From Bostrychus sinensis (lineage: Eukaryota > Chordata > Actinopteri > Gobiiformes > Eleotridae): DNA of 64,000 nt. A program made the position numbers and the translations under genes. The first letter of the stretch is position 1; each line of letters begins with the position of its first letter. A model generated the notes under the pieces. The model was not told the DNA's origin. It saw only the letters and a list, made by a program, of their open reading frames with translations, and made no database searches. Positions 47,901-56,114 of the stretch are shown here, in pieces. The DNA lies in contig CM036244.1 of assembly GCA_020698575.1 (NCBI GenBank), positions 25,340,034 to 25,404,033 on the forward strand. Direction: 5' to 3'.

Positions 47901-49034
47901 CCTGGGGAGATGACATGCTCTATGAATTATCTCATGTATCTTCATACATATTCATTCTCTCTTCAAAATTAAGTATTTTCAGACTTGTTGAAGAGTAAAA
48001 TTATTGTTATTGTTATTGTTGTTTTGTCTATTGGCATTTTACATCTTGCCCAGGTACTACAGTTGAAAACTAGAGTAGCTCTTTAGTTAATACTTTTTAC
48101 ATAAATGTTTATTAACGTCTACTGTCCCTGTGCAAATAAACAAGTAGATAAATAAAATAAATAAAAATCCTTATTTTAAAATGAGAAATTGGAGCACAGT
48201 ATATTAGTAAAGGCACTTTCTTAGTTCTACTACTTGTAAGAACAAGAGTTCCCCGTTCCATGCAAAATTATTAGACTGCCCTTATGGTAAATACAAAACT
48301 AAACCCGAGAGAACCAGTTCAAAGTAAACCAGAATGTCTCTCCCCAATTTCCTACTTTACTCTGTCTTATCAATAAGGCCTAAAACATAGCCACAAAATA
48401 TCCTTTTTTTTTAAATTGTGTGAGTGTGAAAATGGGAAATTGCAGATGAATCCATACAGGGTTATTAATAATTAAAGACTAGAGAGATAATGTATATGTC
48501 TATATAATTTACTTGCTATAGTGAGGTAGCCTAGCCAGCCAGACCTAGTCACTCTCTTAACAAAATGGGTCTGGTACCTCTTCTCATCCTCTTTTCTTTC
48601 TTTTTCTAAAAATAGTCCTGTCAGTTATTAATAACCCATTATCTGTTTGTTGTATATATTTATATCACTTCAATCAAGAGGGAATTGAGAGGTATTGAGA
48701 GGGACCAAACTTAATCTCTGTGTAGAATAGAAAAATATTTAAAATATTTGGCCAAGATAACATAGAACATATATTTATTTATTTCAACATTAATAGTTTT
48801 TTATAGAAACATATTGAAAATGCTGAATGCGCATGTGTGGAACTGATAAGATGTTTACAGTGCAGTTTACCACAACGCTAATGTTTCATGTCTGCTTGTC
48901 CGTTTGTCTTTGTACTGGTCCCTGGTGACAGTGTGGAAAGAAAGGACCCCTTGGCTGCACTGGCGCGGGAGTACGGAGGATCTAAGAGGAACGCTCTACT
49001 AAAGTGGTGCCAGAAGAAAACACAGGGCTATCCG
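17832..49034 (+). CDS. specc1: Cytospin-B (SPECC1), coiled-coil and calponin-homology protein; 3' end beyond window
   Basis: Cytospins are cytoskeletal adaptors that link actin and microtubules through long coiled coils and a C-terminal calponin-homology (CH) domain. Coding exons: 17832-17978, 18946-19081, 36225-37759, 39465-39672, 39903-39976, 41081-41256, 44827-44999, 46327-46427, 46500-46575, 47270-47414 and 48932-49034, giving 2874 nt, 958 codons, every join in phase. SPECC1 rather than SPECC1L is indicated by LKRANSDDALTKP, KKTVTTGAISDL, SGIPAPKE and ESQVKELLAEAKAKD near the N-terminus and RSPLSGIPVRTAPAAA in the C-terminal linker. Coiled coils lie at about residues 160-245 and 354-758, including ETIFELEDQVEQ and RRFQADLQTAVVVANDIK. 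The CH domain starts near 926 (REYGGSKRNALLKWCQKKTQ), and its last 80-100 residues are missing from the window. The start ATG has G at -3 and an in-frame TGA at 17820. An alternative promoter and alternative 3' end are listed separately. Confidence 0.93.
17979..18945 (+). other. specc1: specc1 intron 2
   Basis: 967 bases of AT-rich DNA with no recognisable gene or repeat, apart from short A and T runs. Confidence 0.7.
18946..19081 (+). CDS. specc1: specc1 exon 3
   Basis: 136 nt after GTGCTGCAG, with donor CTG|GTAAGA. Encodes LKRANSDDALTKP through ARPRGLSG, ending phase 1. This block is the clearest N-terminal signature of SPECC1 and is absent from SPECC1L. It is skipped in transcripts that begin at the internal promoter near 27.4 kb. 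Confidence 0.92.
22430..22610 (+). mobile_element. SINE/LINE tail fragment
   Basis: GATGGGTCAAATGCAGAGAA followed by TTTCCCCTATGGGGATCAGT and short TACCTTA repeats is the familiar 3' end of a dispersed fish retroposon. The GC-rich head is only partly preserved. Confidence 0.55.
24493..24758. mobile_element. Foldback-type MITE (266 bp)
   Basis: Outer inverted ends TTATATCAGACAAA (24493-24506) and TTTGTCTGATATAA (24745-24758). Inner inverted motif TGTTTCGACTGTA (24531-24543) and TACAGTCGAAACA (24702-24714). There is no open frame. Confidence 0.6.
26220..26345 (-). mobile_element. tRNA-derived SINE head
   Basis: On the minus strand the element begins GTGGCAGGGTGGCTTAGTGG and continues TTAGCACTCTTG, the conserved A-box end of a common fish SINE. 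The B box is decayed. Confidence 0.5.
26990..27434 (+). promoter_or_regulatory. specc1: Internal specc1 promoter and leader of the alternative first exon
   Basis: A GC-richer, CpG-containing island inside AT-rich intron 3, running into an exon with a strong Kozak ATG and a donor. No TATA box is evident. The frame of the ATG at 27435 is open back to an upstream ATG at 27102 in a weak context, so a product with 111 extra residues cannot be excluded. The transcription start is not visible; the limits are approximate. Confidence 0.45.
27435..27474 (+). CDS. specc1: specc1 alternative first coding exon (MGNQAGR N-terminus)
   Basis: AACATGG (A at -3, G at +4) starts 13 codons, MGNQAGRQEETES plus one base, ending CAG|GTCTGC. 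Phase 1 matches the acceptor at 36225 exactly and gives ESGAQTAKKSGIP, so this exon can replace exons 2 and 3. Gly2 followed by N-Q-A-G-R fits the N-myristoylation pattern (small residue at position 6), which would send this form to membranes. The phase match has a one-in-three chance of being accidental, and no transcript evidence is available. Confidence 0.55.
28270..28430 (+). mobile_element. tRNA-derived SINE, family A
   Basis: GTGGCTCAGTGGATAGAGCA followed by TTTACTCCT and GGTTAAAGTCTAGGTCTAGG. It is clearly related to the copy at 13015. The B box has a one-base change (GGTTAAAGTCT). Confidence 0.55.
30580..30715 (-). mobile_element. Dispersed retroposon fragment with SINE head
   Basis: On the minus strand GGTGGTATAGTGGCTAGCAG resembles a SINE A-box end. 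The adjoining GGGTACACCCTGAACAGTGG is shared in type with the repeat near 9300. Confidence 0.45.
31854..31885. repeat. Perfect 13-bp hairpin with 6-nt loop
   Basis: GCAGCCTATAAAA, loop ACAATA, then the exact reverse complement TTTTATAGGCTGC. Confidence 0.8.
35095..35290 (+). repeat. Dispersed repeat, copy 1
   Basis: CTCCTCAGTCACACTTAGTG, CTACTTCTGTAGCCACAGCT and ATTCTGCGCCTACGGCCTC recur with few changes at 52608-52710. Preceded by an (AAT)n-like tract. Class unknown. Confidence 0.6.
36225..37759 (+). CDS. specc1: specc1 exon 4, large coiled-coil exon
   Basis: 1535 nt after TGTTTTCCAG, with donor AAG|GTACCA. Encodes residues 95-606. In order: the basic Ser-rich segment GIPAPKEIPSSISRDR; a first coiled coil with ESQVKELLAEAKAKDLEISN and LREENQLLKEKLICLE; a Ser/Pro-rich low-complexity linker (about 250-345); and a long coiled coil starting QIHKMEESHHSTAEELQATL. 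It is GC-rich compared with its introns, and the antisense frames over it are shadows. The second coiled coil is Gln/Glu/Ala-rich and more diverged from mammals than the flanks. Confidence 0.95.
37760..39464 (+). other. specc1: specc1 intron 4
   Basis: 1.7 kb without an exon. A dispersed teleost-type repeat tail lies at about 39100-39285 (GTTGCGTCAGGAAGAGCATC and then AATAAGGAGCAGCCAAAAGG). The remainder is AT-rich single-copy-looking DNA. Confidence 0.6.
39100..39285 (+). mobile_element. Retroposon tail (dispersed fish repeat)
   Basis: GTTGCGTCAGGAAGAGCATC, CAATATGCGAATCACTACTG and AATAAGGAGCAGCCAAAAGG follow the order of a very common teleost retroposon 3' region. Confidence 0.55.
39465..39672 (+). 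CDS. specc1: specc1 exon 5
   Basis: 208 nt, residues 607-675. Coiled coil ending in the conserved block LKETIFELEDQVEQQRAVGL. The acceptor is ATGTACAG and the donor GAGA|GTATGT, splitting an Asn codon. Confidence 0.93.
39903..39976 (+). CDS. specc1: specc1 exon 6
   Basis: 74 nt encoding LVKKLEEQKAESERQMKAVT and RQMK, the coiled-coil segment that in mammals follows the ELES block. Acceptor TTTGCAG, donor AAG|GTGAGA. Confidence 0.92.
39977..41080 (+). other. specc1: specc1 intron 6
   Basis: 1.1 kb of AT-rich DNA, with A/T runs near 40960-41010. No gene or recognisable repeat was seen. Confidence 0.6.
41081..41256 (+). CDS. specc1: specc1 exon 7
   Basis: 176 nt after CTGTTTCAG. Encodes DEKEEWRRFQADLQTAVVVA and NDIKVEAQQELRALRRQL to LQGV, one of the best conserved cytospin blocks. 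Ends phase 2 at GTCAG|GTATGC. This phase fits both the exon at 44827 (full-length form) and the microexon at 42484 (short form). Confidence 0.94.
41257..42483 (+). other. specc1: specc1 intron 7 (5' part, up to the microexon)
   Basis: 1.2 kb, of which 510 bp is the TTAA-flanked MITE. The last 60 bases before the microexon are pyrimidine-rich, with CCC/CTC blocks. The stretch immediately before it reads as an open frame but has no better acceptor than the one used. Confidence 0.6.
41657..42166 (+). mobile_element. TTAA-flanked MITE (piggyBac-like), copy 1
   Basis: About 510 bp bounded by TTAA on both sides with inverted ends: left GGGGGCTATATTATGC, right GCATAATATACCCCCC. A second, inverted copy lies at about 49990-50482 and a short fragment near 16360. 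TTAA targets are typical of piggyBac-type elements. There is no transposase frame, so it is non-autonomous. It sits about 320 nt before the alternative microexon. Confidence 0.65.
42484..42521 (+). CDS. specc1: specc1 microexon of the short isoform (38 nt)
   Basis: Acceptor TGATGTCTCTGTCAG behind a pyrimidine-rich tract, donor ACAG|GTGAGT close to consensus. Joined to exon 7 it completes an Arg codon and adds DVPLNGLSLSSTG in frame, ending phase 1. It fits the exon at 43096 but cannot be joined in frame directly to the exon at 44827, so it belongs to the alternative 3' end. Predicted from splice signals and phase only. Confidence 0.5.
43096..43172 (+). CDS. specc1: specc1 alternative terminal exon (stop of the short isoform)
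   Basis: Strong acceptor TTCTTGTCTTCTCAG. Continues in phase from the microexon as GEAPEPLLKPRQQWK to TSTS and TGA at 43170-43172. A product of 796 residues would keep both coiled-coil blocks and lose the linker and the CH domain. About 430 bases further on lies AATAAA. An internal weak donor (GTGG at 43133) would instead make a 37-nt internal exon; together with the microexon that inserts 25 in-frame codons into the long form. Confidence 0.5.
43173..43625 (+). other. specc1: 3' UTR of the short specc1 isoform with AATAAA
   Basis: AATAAA at 43602-43607 follows the stop by 430 bases, with GT-containing sequence downstream. The cleavage position (about 43620) is estimated. Confidence 0.45.
43626..44826 (+). 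other. specc1: specc1 intron 7 (3' part)
   Basis: 1.2 kb with a (GATA)n tract at 44046-44075 and a T-rich stretch at 44205-44275. No further exon was seen before the acceptor at 44824-44826. Confidence 0.6.
44046..44075. repeat. (GATA)n microsatellite
   Basis: About seven tandem ATAG units in specc1 intron 7. Confidence 0.9.
44827..44999 (+). CDS. specc1: specc1 exon 8 of the long form
   Basis: 173 nt after CATCTATCCAGCAG. Starts with the third base of an Arg codon shared with exon 7, encodes SQGDEKRASESDNKRN and ends with the conserved TVKSLIKSFD. The donor is CAAA|GTGAGC, phase 1. The first CAG of the doubled acceptor would shift the frame. Confidence 0.92.
45000..46326 (+). other. specc1: specc1 intron after exon 8
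   Basis: 1.3 kb, AT-rich, with no gene or repeat recognised. Confidence 0.6.
46327..46427 (+). CDS. specc1: specc1 exon 9 of the long form
   Basis: 101 nt. Encodes QRSPLSGIPVRTAPAAAISP, a Ser/Pro linker block shared with mammalian SPECC1. Acceptor TGTTTTCAG, donor CAG|GTATAA, phase 0. Confidence 0.92.
46500..46575 (+). CDS. specc1: specc1 exon 10 of the long form
   Basis: 76 nt. Begins RHSYIKPLSKTLEKR and ends phase 1 in a Gly codon. The RHS start matches the mammalian RHST; the rest of the linker is poorly conserved. Confidence 0.88.
46576..47269 (+). other. specc1: specc1 intron after exon 10
   Basis: 694 bases of AT-rich DNA. A short segment near 46815 (GGTACATTACCCAAAAATAC) resembles one near 63670 and may be a dispersed repeat fragment. 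Confidence 0.5.
47270..47414 (+). CDS. specc1: specc1 exon 11 of the long form
   Basis: 145 nt after TTTTCTGAGCAG. Contains LMRKSPSLESV, the phosphorylation-prone linker motif shared with SPECC1, and ends KLR/S at CTGAG|GTGATC, phase 2. Confidence 0.91.
47415..48931 (+). other. specc1: specc1 intron after exon 11
   Basis: 1.5 kb, very AT-rich, with a short (TTATTG)n tract near 48000. No gene or clear repeat was seen. Confidence 0.6.
48932..49034 (+). CDS. specc1: specc1 exon 12 of the long form (start of CH domain)
   Basis: 103 nt after CCTGGTGACAG. Encodes SVERKDPLAALAREYGGSKR and NALLKWCQKKTQGYP, the opening helix of the calponin-homology domain, nearly identical to mammals. Donor CCG|GTATGG, phase 0. 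The residues that follow in the family (NIDITNFSSSW and on) were not found in the remaining 15 kb. Confidence 0.94.
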
Positions 49035-49989
49035 GTATGGAACAGAGCTCCCTGACCCTCACTGATACTGACCAGGCCCGATCCAATTTCACACCCAGCA
49101 TTTAGTCCCACATTTTATGCACATGGGTTTAAATTCAAACTAACAAGTGAGATTGGATAGTTCTATTTTTCTGTGAGGCATTAAAAGGTGTTGGACCACA
49201 GTGTTGCATTTCTCACTGCATAAAGAATGAAACAATAACCTGGAAAATCATTTATGCTTGTCATGATTTAAATACATGAACTGCAACTTTATTTGTTGCA
49301 GTAACTAAAAACTCCTTTCAGACACTCCCAACTGTAATGTCCTTGCTCTCTGAATATGACCTGAAGTAGTATTACACCCTGTACACAGACACTGGTGCTT
49401 GACTGGTGTTGATGAAACATGTAGTACATCCTTTGTGATGCAAACAAATGAACAGATTAGACAGCTCTACTGCTGCTGACTAGGAAAGTGAAATATCTGA
49501 TAACTCAGATAAACCTTTATTAGACAGATTTCAAGAATAATATGCCACACACTTTTTATTAATATACGTAAACCAGAGATTGCAAAAAATAATCAAGGAA
49601 ACAAACTTTTATGTTAAATCAAAGCTATCTTTATTTTTTACATGTAAAGTACTTCAACATTACAATAACTAGGAGCACTTTAAGATGAGGCAATGATGAT
49701 ACGGCACCCTGACCTGGTTTAGGTTATTGTCTCAATAGTAGGCTATTATTAGTACACAATTCTGGTGTTTGATAAGACCCACACCTAAATTTATAAAAAA
49801 AAAATTCAAGTTCCAATTTTATCTATCCAAGAAACAAACAAATCAACCCCAGTGAAAATGTATAATCATTTTGTTCTTTTCATTAGCATCTGGAGCTTGC
49901 TAATGACAATAGCCAACCATTTGTAGCAGTGCATAAAGTTCTCAAATACATATTGTATTTTCATCTTTCATAAAAAAAAATCTCCTTTT

Positions 49990-50482
49990 GTTTCATTCAG
50001 GCCTGTTTCAGTTAACCTGTAGTCTCCGGCACTGAGTTACTTAGCCCTCTGAACACTTGGTTTCACGAACCTCCGCCTCTCCCATGAACTCCGTCCTACT
50101 CCAGGAAGCACTGACCAATCCGCAAGCTTTCTACATTCAGTCTGCTCTCATTCATTTATTCACAAAACAAAACAGCTCTGTTTCCACTGATTTCTCACAG
50201 CTGTTTTTCATTTTATAGTAAAATGTCATCATACAAAAACTTTAAATAACTTTTTTTTCCCAGTTTCTTATCCAAAGAGCAAGACAGAGCTGTACTTTGC
50301 TGCCCTCTGCTGGTCTCTTCACTTGTTTTTTTTTATGGCGCCAATAAAGTAATTATTATACTAGAAATGTTTTCTCTTAGTCAAATAATCTTTTTAAAGG
50401 TTGTAAAAAATGCAGTGCTGTTCTAGAGGTGACCGAGATTGGTTTAAAAAGAGAAGTGAAAAGCATAATATATCCCCTTTAA
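49990..50482 (-). mobile_element. TTAA-flanked MITE (piggyBac-like), inverted copy 2
   Basis: Right end GCATAATATATCCCCTTTAA matches the left end of copy 1 reversed. Interior matches include CTCCAGGAAGCACTGACC and TTTCATTTTATAGTAAAAT. The left boundary is approximate because the end is eroded. Confidence 0.6.
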
Positions 50483-51746
50483 CAATCTACTTCTTGTGGA
50501 AATTACATTATGTCATAACCCCAGATCAATGATGTAAATACGGACAAACTCAAATGTGAGTTCAGCCCGGGATACTTTGGCTTCGCCACATGAAACCTTT
50601 ACAAGAGGCTGGATTTACCAGTGGAACCTGTGATCCCTCTCACAAAGGCTTTAGACTCACTGTGCCATTATTTGCATGTATCAGGAATGCACTAAGCAGA
50701 TTTAGCTGTTAGCAGTGTTTTCAGCACAAGTAGTTCTCCCCAGGAAGAAATGGTATTTGACTTCAGCTGAAAAACGTTTTTGAGCAGCTTATTATATTGT
50801 TATATTTCCAAACAGTGTTGTGCAATAAAAATATCCTAAAACGTTATTACAGGACTCCTACTTGTTCTGAGGAACCTAGAAGTTCAGTGAGCAGTCTTGT
50901 TAGGTCTTGTTTACTCAATTTTGTTACGAACTTAAGCCAAGTAAACATATAATTTGCAAGCTTTTTCTAAATACTCTCTTGAAAACCTCTGACCATCAAG
51001 AAGATCTGACCAGAGAAGAAGTTTTTTGTTTTGGGTATGGATCTAGGACACAGTCTGCTTCCAGGATTTTTTAAAGGATTCTGTAGTAATTTACTAGTAG
51101 TAAGCAAATGTTTGTAGCACTAAATGCTAATAAGCATGCCTAAATTACATGGTAATCATATTTATTGTGGCGAATAAATGTTGTTTTTATTTAATTTAAT
51201 TTAAATGTTTTGGTAGTAATGTTTAGTTAGTTAAAATAGATATATATTTTAGAGCATCAATCAAATAAAGGAGGGATTCATTTATTCCCAGAATGTGTAC
51301 ATTTGGGATTTGAGTATTTCCTATTTTTTTCCCTCATTTTCCTTTGGATATTTGAGAATGCGCTGACGTGTAATATGAATGCCTGTGTTACAGTAAGTCC
51401 AGCCCTGTTTGTGTGCATAGTATGTGAGCTGTCCCTTCTCCCTAATGTTGAGCTGTGGGAAAAGGTCAGTTGTGTGCCTTCCAGTATCTGGTGAAAGGTC
51501 AGCCTGATGCACAGCCATAAGGCCTCTATCTACAAGCACTAATTACAAGCCTAATGCCCAATTTGTCACATAGTCTGTAGTCATTTAGACTGCCCTAGCA
51601 TAGACAAACCCTTATCTGAGTAGAACCACACGCTGAGTTTTGTCCTTAATCTCTCTCCATCTTGCTCTTCTAAGATAAAGGTTAAATATTGCCAATATGT
51701 CTGCACGCACTTTGCAGTACAGTTCCTCTCTGCTAAGGTCAAGAAA

Positions 51747-51824
51747 GCCTAATTGGCTCTTTTGTATGGACTCCCACCTTGATAAATTACAAGGTGGGAG
51801 TCCATACAAAAGAGCCAGTTAGGC
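51747..51824. repeat. 34-bp hairpin with 10-nt loop
   Basis: Arms 51747-51780 and 51791-51824 are reverse complements at 33 of 34 positions. The single exception (T at 51753) would be a G-U pair in RNA. Loop GATAAATTAC. Confidence 0.85.
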
Positions 51825-52599
51825 CCTTCACCCTACATAATTGATGGTCACTTTGCTCTTGTTTTCTACAAATAGCTGGTGAACTTGGACTCATGTTCAT
51901 CTGCCCATGCCAAGTCACAGAAGCAGTCATGAGAAACCAGGACAAAGCCACTTATTGTAGTCTCTTTGTTAGTGGACCTCTGGTCAAACACTAGGCTATT
52001 TAAGGTGTAACACTAAACAGCAGCTATTGTATGCATGCTGTGGGATGGTTTGATGCCAAGGTGAAAATAGCAATTGAGGGTTCAGCAAATCTAGGTTACT
52101 ATACCTGAGCATGGAGTCTTGTGTTATTTGAACCTGTTGATCATGTAAGAGCAAGTTAGCTTTGTTTTGAAATGGGTTACTGACATGTGTGACTAGTGAT
52201 GTCCAGGTACCACTTTTTCCACAATGATTATGTGTACTAAATAAGGATGCAACTATATATTGCACATTAATTGGTATTGCATTATCAACAGCAATGATCA
52301 AACTTTGTATAATGCAAAAAGCTATAGGATCTTTGTCAATCAACCTCGATCAGAGGTATAAATGCCAGCACTGCAAATGCTATCTCTGCAAGTAGTGGGT
52401 CTATCCACATGAAACAAAAATTGGCAGAAAGTTTAACATCTTCTCTGTCAGCACAAATTACCTATAACATTGAATTAAATTTTCCTTAGAGCATAAAAAA
52501 GAAGTGGCGATATTATTCAATCATACAGATAAAATTCAGTAATGCATCACTCTGATAGAGGCTTTTCCAGACACTAATGTTGCTTTACAATTAGATGCA

Positions 52600-52810
52600 T
52601 TATTCATTCACTCCTCAGTCACACTGGTTGGTGGTAAGCTACTTCTATAGCCACAGCTGGGGCAGACTGACGAATGTATGGCTGTCATTCTGCGGTTATG
52701 GCCTCTCCGACCACCACCAAACACACAATCACACTGACACATTCATACAGGCAAGGTGGGCTGAAGAGAGTATGCAATGCCAGCAGTGGATATCGAACCA
52801 CCAACTTTTG
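52600..52810 (+). repeat. Dispersed repeat, copy 2
   Basis: Same family and orientation as 35095-35290. It extends further 3', ending near TCGAACCACCAACTTTTGGG. Confidence 0.6.
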
Positions 52811-54670
52811 GGTTCAAGGCTCACAAAATTTGAAAATACCTAATAGACCTTCAGGCAGGTACTCTTAAGATTTTAGTAGCACTAAGTGAAATTAAGTAGC
52901 CCAAATAAATGATTTTTTAATACAGTATGCCTACTTCATTAGACTTCAATCAATTTAATTAAATGGTGGGTTTTCAAAACTACGATAACAATTCAACACT
53001 AAACTGCCTGACTAACACCAACCATAGTGGTATACATTTTTGTATGTGTTTTATTTGTTGAAAGTGTATTTGGGGCTTTAAAACTAGGCTATATATTGTG
53101 CAGCATATTTATAGTTTAGAAATGTCCCTCTACCAACTTGTAAAGGCAACAGGACTTCTGTCTTGTAAATTCATATGGGAGGGTGACAATATTTTGGAAA
53201 AGAGGATAAAGTCAAGAGACAATTTTTACTTTGTATGTTGCAGCATTGCATTTTAACTTTTGCTTTTGGACTGAGATGGACCTCTAAATCAACGGCACCT
53301 TTATTGGTTAGATGTAGCCAGATTTGCATGTCTTGCATTCTGCCTCAAATGGATTATGACCAGGACGGAAACATGGATATTTTGTCTTGAGCAGTGCTTT
53401 GAGTGGATAAAAAAGTGCCAGTACTCTAATTTGCTATAGTCAAGTATATGATTTAAGTAAAAATAAACATGTTTTACCATTTCATCGAATTAATCCAATT
53501 TTAGGTTTCAAATAAACAATTCTTTATATTAGGCTATAATCTCTTTGCAACCCCTTTTGGGCCCCTGACCCACCATTTGAAAACATTACCTTATTTGCCA
53601 TGCAAAGTTTCTATTTCAGCAGCTTCTGTATGTTTGTGTAAAAGGAAAGAAATAGAGAAAAGGCTGTTTTAATTATTAGTATATAAGTGTTTTTGTTCTA
53701 AAGCAAAACTATGTGTAACTTAAATATAGTTTTTAGTAACATTCATTCCCCAAACATATACAGGCGTGGGGCACTCACAATAAAAGTAACAATTTTAGCA
53801 GCTAACAGACGTCTATTGTCTTTCTGTGTGATCTTTGATAACAAAACGTGTCCACTTATGTTCTTTGGTACTGAGTGTCTCTGACAAGAACAGCACCAAC
53901 AGAAAAATAAGTTAGAATCACATAGTTAGCAAATAAAAGTTAGCAAATATATAAAAGTATAGAATAAGATAAAGCAATATGAAATGTCTTACCAACCAGT
54001 GTTATAGTTACCACGTCCATGTATTGTCCTTTGTTTTCCTTGGTTCCTTGGATGTCAGACTCTTTTCTGAAGTGTGCTTTTTCCATATTTCATATTGTTT
54101 CGTTTGGTTTTATACCACTTCAGTATTTTGGTTCCACTTGTTTTTTCTTATAGGACATAGTTTAGGCTATGGAGAGAAATGTCACCACATAAACACAACA
54201 ACTCTTTTCCCAGAGTTGTCTTTATTGGGTTCATTGTCCATATGGATCTTATAATATTTTTAATCACCAGTAAACCTGTTCATTTTCAGAAATATGAACA
54301 TGTTGGATCATAAACAACACATAAAAGGTGGTTAGAGTTCAAACAGACACACAGTGTTAGTGTCCAAATCAGAGTCTGGTCAGTCCCAAAAATGTATTTC
54401 GTCATTTTCACCTTTAATTTTTGTGCAGATTTTTTAAGAATGATGTCATGTTTGTTGCATTGTGTTGAGACTAGGAAGTATCCTGTCTGTGATCACATAC
54501 CCCCAGAAGGTCACTACTGTTTTACCACTTGTTGCAGCAAGTTCCACAAACCTTTGAGTAAGAATTATTTTAAAACCTACAGCGTACAGCGCTCTCAGTA
54601 ATTGTAGATTCTTTACACCAGCTGTGCTTCAGTTTAATACCATGACAAAACAAAATCAATAAATGTTATT

Positions 54671-54694
54671 TGTTAATGTTAATGTTAATGTTAA
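54671..54694. repeat. (TGTTAA)n short tandem repeat
   Basis: Four units of the hexamer. Confidence 0.85.
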
Positions 54695-55198
54695 TTGAAA
54701 AAAGTATTCACACAGGGAAAAAAAGGGAAATATATTTGTTTTGCATTTGGCTTTGGTTACTGGTTACTAGTGGTACAGTACAGTAGCTACTGCATTTTTC
54801 AGGAAACTTGAATAAATGTGTATGGATTTGGGATACAGAGTAGTTTCCTGCTTGCAGTTCAACAAAACAAAATGTCATTTGTTTGATAAGTTGATCCAAC
54901 AAACGCTTTTTTTGTGTGTAAAATGTATTTTTTGGTTTGATGAGAACAAATTCATAATTGCGAATAAGACCTATCTAACTAGAGGCCCAGTGAAGGCAGG
55001 GACTCCTGTTGCAGGGGAGAGATAGAAGGGGAGGAGAGAGTGTCTGTCTTCCCAGTCGATGCTTATTCTTTGCTTTCTTTGCATGATGGCAACAGCACTC
55101 TTTTTTCTGAGTTCTGAGGTGGCATTCATAGGTGCCAGTTTCAGTTTTGGTGTTCATATTGAGTGGTTTGAGCATGCCACACCAAGCAGTCAAGAGTA

Positions 55199-55428
55199 TT
55201 AGTCAGCAACAGTTTCATCATCCATGCCCTGCTTGTAGTCAGTTATGGTGAACTGTATGTATGGCTCTGCAGATGGATGAAGTTGGCACTGCTGATCTTC
55301 TTTTTTGACGTCTGGGTCGTAGGGCAGGGGTAGGCAGTGACCCTCAGGTTTGTAGCAGGTGGTCTCAGGAGCCTGGTGTGTGTGTGGTTCTCTCATTGGT
55401 GCAGCATGTGGAGACTGAGAGGGTGCAG

Positions 55429-55460
<32 letters not shown>

Positions 55461-55760
55461 CTGTGTGTGTGTGTGTGTGTGTCTGTGTGTGTCTGTGTGT
55501 GTGTGTGTCTGTGTGTGTGTGTGTGTGTCTGTGAGACAAGCAGTTTTCTGTGTAGCAGGCTTCTTTTCTATGCTTTCCTTTACAACTGCATTTGGTAAGT
55601 GTCCTCTCACTTGCTTTTTATTCTTCAGCGCTTTATCAAAATTCTCTTAAATTTTTAAAGTTCTGCCTCACTGAAACTTCCATTCTGGAAAGCCCATGTC
55701 TACCCACTTACAAAAACAAATTCAAGATTTGGTATTGTGCATCCTGTGACAACAAGCACA
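55199..55760 (-). pseudogene. Retroviral gag-like remnant, broken, with CA repeat inside
   Basis: Downstream (on the minus strand) of an LTR and primer site lie protein-like stretches of lysine-rich and then proline/histidine-rich character. The last ends at a stop at 55199-55201. A CA microsatellite (55433-55534) lies within this region, where it would read as Thr-His repeats. The likely start region near 55700 has an early stop, so the frame is broken. A gag origin is inferred from position behind the primer site and from composition, not from a recognised capsid or zinc-knuckle motif. No pol was seen. The copy is incomplete and inactive. Confidence 0.35.
55433..55534. repeat. (GT)n/(CA)n microsatellite with CT interruptions
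   Basis: About 100 bases of GTGT interrupted by TCTG units at regular places. It lies inside the retrovirus-like segment. Confidence 0.95.
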
Positions 55761-56092
55761 AGTGGGAAATCCCCTGGTCTTCTTACTCACCAGATCCCAG
55801 TCCTTAGGGATCTGTGCCTATGTAGGATTTGCCTTAATTCCAAGAGACATCTCTCCGAGAGTGATCACCTTACGCCACGAACAAGCAGGGTTTTACTGTA
55901 ATCTTAGGTTAATCACTGAAATGCTGCCATAAAACCCCGGGAACAGTTACGTTTCATTGGATCCCGAAGCTACGCCCCAGGAATCACGGAGAAAGTCCTC
56001 CTTTCTCAATGTAACCGAGGAGACAGGATTTCTTTTGCCAACCCTGGGTGATCAGGCCACTGCACCGCTAGTCCTGGACGATCAAAATTGGG

Positions 56093-56110
56093 ATCCCACT
56101 TCTGACACCA
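56093..56110 (-). promoter_or_regulatory. Retroviral primer binding site (tRNA-Leu type)
   Basis: On the minus strand TGGTGTCAGAAGTGGGAT, 18 bases starting TGG and complementary to the usual 3' end of vertebrate tRNA-Leu. It lies four bases after a CA dinucleotide that could end the LTR. Confidence 0.55.
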
Positions 56111-56114
56111 AATT

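Noticed and set aside
51612..51809. 65-codon minus-strand frame overlapping the hairpin
   Set aside because: No family recognised, and the hairpin arm supplies part of it. Not supported as a gene.
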